Origin: Bacteroidales bacterium
Lineage (GTDB): Bacteria; Bacteroidota; Bacteroidia; Bacteroidales; VadinHA17
Length of the DNA: 8,492 nucleotides
Direction: 5' to 3'
Assembly: GCA_027451265.1 (NCBI GenBank)
Contig: DAIDJT010000105.1
Location: 1 to 8,492 of the forward strand
The stretch's first letter is position 1. Each line of letters begins with the position of its first letter. This document shows, in pieces, positions 6,568 through 8,492 of this stretch. Under the pieces are notes generated by a model that was not told the origin of the DNA, made no database searches, and was given only the letters and a program-made list of their open reading frames with translations. Made by a program: the position numbers and the translations under genes.

Positions 6568-7563
6568 TTACCTGTCCCTTGGTCCGTTAATACCGCGGTC
6601 AATCATAAGCAGGTCAGCCAGGCCGATGGCCACAGCTGACTCCAGTATGACCGGGATGCGCCGGGCAATACAGGCGTCATGCCTGCCAGTTATCTCGAGG
6701 TCAGCCATCTCGCCCCTGGCAGTGTCAAACGTTTTCTGCGGAACGCCGGTACTGGCTGCCGGTTTGACTGAGACCCTGATGATAAGGTCATTGCCGTTTG
6801 TAATGCCGCCGTTGATTCCGCCTGCATTGTTGGTTGATGTCTTTCCCCTTGCGTCAATGAAGGGATCATTATGCATTGACCCGTAACTCCTTGACGATGC
6901 GAACCCTGCCCCGAACTCCACACCGTTTACTGCCGGAATGCCGAAGGCAATCATACCCAGGGCTGCCTCCACTGACATGAATGAGGGTTCCCCGATGCCC
7001 TTAGGAACATTTTTAACCACGCATTCCACCACACCACCCACGGTGTCATTGGTTTCCATGGCTCTGGCAATGGCAGCAGTGGTGTCCTTTTCGCCTCCGG
7101 CTTCCACCAGGGTTGCTGAAATGATTGCAGGTGACAGTATCTTTCGTGCAAAGTAACCGGCGGCAACTATGCCCCATGTAAGGCGGCCGGAGAAATGACC
7201 TCCTCCGCGCATGTCGCTGAAACCCTTGTATTTGTATCCGGCGGTGAAGTCGGCATGACCCGGCCTGGGAATGCTTGTGAACTGTTCATAGTCGCCCGGC
7301 CGGAAATCATTGTTACGGGTACAGAGTACCAGCGGTGCCCCGGTGGTACGGTCATTGATGATTCCGCTTATGATTTCAGGCTCGTCGGTCTCCCTTCGGG
7401 CAGTTGTGCCGGGCAGAAGCCCCTTTCTCCTGGAGAGGTCTGCCATCAGCTCCTCGCGCCAGAAAGGCAACCCTGCCGGGCATCCGTCAATCACCACTCC
7501 CACTGCCGGTCCGTGTGACTCCCCGAACAGTGATACCCTGAATATTGTTCCTACAGTGTTCAT
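6568..7563 (-). CDS. aroC: Chorismate synthase
   Basis: Catalyses the last shikimate step, 5-enolpyruvylshikimate-3-phosphate to chorismate, with reduced FMN, in the cytosol. The 331 residues open with MNTVGTIFRVSLFGESHG, the family N-terminus, with GESHG at 14-18 (catalytic-type H17). RPGHAD (100-105, H104), RGGGHFSGR (119-127), NGVEFG (213-218), HNDP (231-234), TNNAGGINGGITNG (244-257) and GRHDACIARR (293-302) follow in order. Many homologues have GRHDP; the Ala here seems tolerated, since this position varies in the group. It is slightly shorter than the common 350-360 residues because of a short C-terminus and loop, but no conserved block is missing. GGGAAG just before the ATG is a weak ribosome site. 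It starts 11 bases after the aroB stop, so the two form one operon read leftward; the promoter must lie beyond the right edge. Confidence 0.97.
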   Translation of the reverse strand: MNTVGTIFRVSLFGESHGPAVGVVIDGCPAGLPFWREELMADLSRRKGLLPGTTARRETDEPEIISGIINDRTTGAPLVLCTRNNDFRPGDYEQFTSIPRPGHADFTAGYKYKGFSDMRGGGHFSGRLTWGIVAAGYFARKILSPAIISATLVEAGGEKDTTAAIARAMETNDTVGGVVECVVKNVPKGIGEPSFMSVEAALGMIAFGIPAVNGVEFGAGFASSRSYGSMHNDPFIDARGKTSTNNAGGINGGITNGNDLIIRVSVKPAASTGVPQKTFDTARGEMADLEITGRHDACIARRIPVILESAVAIGLADLLMIDRGINGPRDR

Positions 7564-7574
7564 CTTCCCTGTTT

Positions 7575-8492
7575 TTATTGACTTTGACTTTCCTTTTCGT
7601 TGTAATAATTTACAAATGCCTGCAATTCGGTTACCGATATTCTTTTAATCACTGCCCGGCCCACTGACCTGAGCAGTACGAAATTCACGGAGCCGGACTC
7701 ACTCTTTTTGTCTCTTGATATCATACCGGTGACACCTGACGGCAACAAGTACGCGGTCAGAAGGCCGGCCTTTTCAAGAGCGCCCTCCAGAAGCTTCAGC
7801 TCCGGATTTGCCATCTCCCCCATCCATACTGACAGTTCTGCGGCAATGATCATCCCCTGTGCCACTGCCACCCCGTGAGGAATCTTGTAATGAGTCTCAA
7901 GCGGGTGTCCGAACGTATGCCCGAAATTGAGAAGTCTTCTCGGTCCTTTCTCAAACGGGTCATGTCTGACCACTCCTGCCTTTATCCTGACGGCACGCCG
8001 GATAAGGTCACCCAGCACTTCCGGGTCCCGGGCCATTGCCTGTCCGGCAAGGGCTGAGATGTCAAAGAACAGGTTTCTGTCACGTATGACGGCATGTTTG
8101 AAAAGTTCACCCAACCCTGACTTCATTTCTGACTCAGGCAGGGTGGCGAGCATTGCATGGTCACACAGCACGAACTCCGGCTGACGGAAAGTGCCGATAA
8201 TATTTTTGTATTCCCCCAGGTTCACGCCGGTCTTTCCGCCGATGCTTGCGTCTACCTGCGAAAGGAGTGTGGTGGATATGAACCCGTGCCTGACTCCCCT
8301 CATGTACACGGAGGCCACCATTCCCGCTATGTCACATACCACTCCGCCGCCGATCCCAAGGATGAATGATGACCGGTCTGCGCCAGCCTAAAGCAACCTT
8401 CTGCAGAGCTCCTCAACCACCTGCAGAGTCTTGCTCCTCTCCCCTGCCCCGATGGCAAGCACCTCTCCGGGAGGGAACATGTTCCCGTACAG
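7575..8492 (-). pseudogene. aroB: 3-dehydroquinate synthase interrupted by an in-frame amber codon; N-terminus outside the window
   Basis: AroB makes 3-dehydroquinate from DAHP using NAD and a divalent metal, the second shikimate step. The frame from the right edge reads FPPGEVLAIGAGERSKTLQV and CRRLL, then TAG at 8388-8390. It continues in the same frame with AGADRSSFILGIGGGVVCDI, TTLLSQVDASIGGKTGVN, GELFKHAVI, NFGHTFGHPLE and IPHGVAVAQGM to a TAA at 7575. Both halves are typical AroB, including the glycine-rich NAD-binding loop and the metal ligands (Glu of GEL, His of FGHTFGH, His of IPHG). A further roughly 50 N-terminal residues should lie past the edge. The TAG replaces one variable residue (one base from GAG, CAG or AAG) and there is no frameshift. 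Restart at a downstream GTG (8342) would lose the NAD-binding part. It may be a true nonsense mutation or a base error; the gene otherwise shows no decay. Confidence 0.85.

Noticed and set aside
6482..6886. 134-residue plus-strand frame running from tilS into antisense aroC
   Set aside because: It overlaps both secure genes out of frame and has no recognisable features.
8388..8390. TAG recoded as a sense codon throughout the organism
   Set aside because: None of the other five complete genes contains an in-frame TAG, which would be expected if it were commonly read as an amino acid. None of the complete genes uses TAG as its stop, but six genes are too few to mean anything.
8343..8492. Frameshift or separate upstream gene instead of a disrupted aroB
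   Set aside because: The sequence on both sides of the TAG reads as AroB in one and the same frame with normal spacing, so a substitution explains it without a shift.

Overview
The window looks like ordinary chromosomal DNA of a member of the Bacteroidetes, probably Bacteroidales. The evidence is mixed. AroC, TilS and ProRS have the sequence style I associate with that group. Most genes lack a Shine-Dalgarno sequence, and several starts are preceded by AT-rich elements resembling the Bacteroidetes -7 box (TAnnTTTG). A TilS with an HNLND motif and a ProRS with a degenerate zinc site also fit. I see no tRNA, rRNA, CRISPR array, insertion sequence or phage gene.

Layout from left to right. (1) Bases 2-778, minus strand: a tyrosine-rich lipoprotein whose C-terminus runs off the left edge. 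(2) 779-979: a divergent promoter region holding a perfect 14-base inverted repeat, one copy in front of each gene. (3) 980-2455, plus: proS, a eukaryote/archaeon-type prolyl-tRNA synthetase, followed by a weak terminator. (4) 2589-3302 and 3299-5122, plus: an unrecognised conserved-looking cytosolic protein overlapping by four bases an outer-membrane protein of the Omp85/BamA type with one POTRA-like domain. (5) 5215-6537, plus: tilS, tRNA(Ile) lysidine synthetase. (6) 6568-7563 and 7575-8492, minus, convergent with tilS: aroC (chorismate synthase) preceded by aroB (3-dehydroquinate synthase), whose N-terminus lies beyond the right edge.

The genes serve translation (proS, tilS), the shikimate pathway (aroB, aroC) and the cell envelope (lipoprotein, Omp85-like protein). 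The most notable observation is an in-frame amber codon (TAG, 8388-8390) inside aroB. The reading frame on both sides of it encodes recognisable AroB sequence. It is therefore a nonsense mutation, a sequencing error or, less likely, a read-through codon. Other points of interest are the Tyr-rich repeat region of the lipoprotein, the mirrored promoter repeats, and the coupled unknown/Omp85 pair. I found no clear new defence or mobile system.
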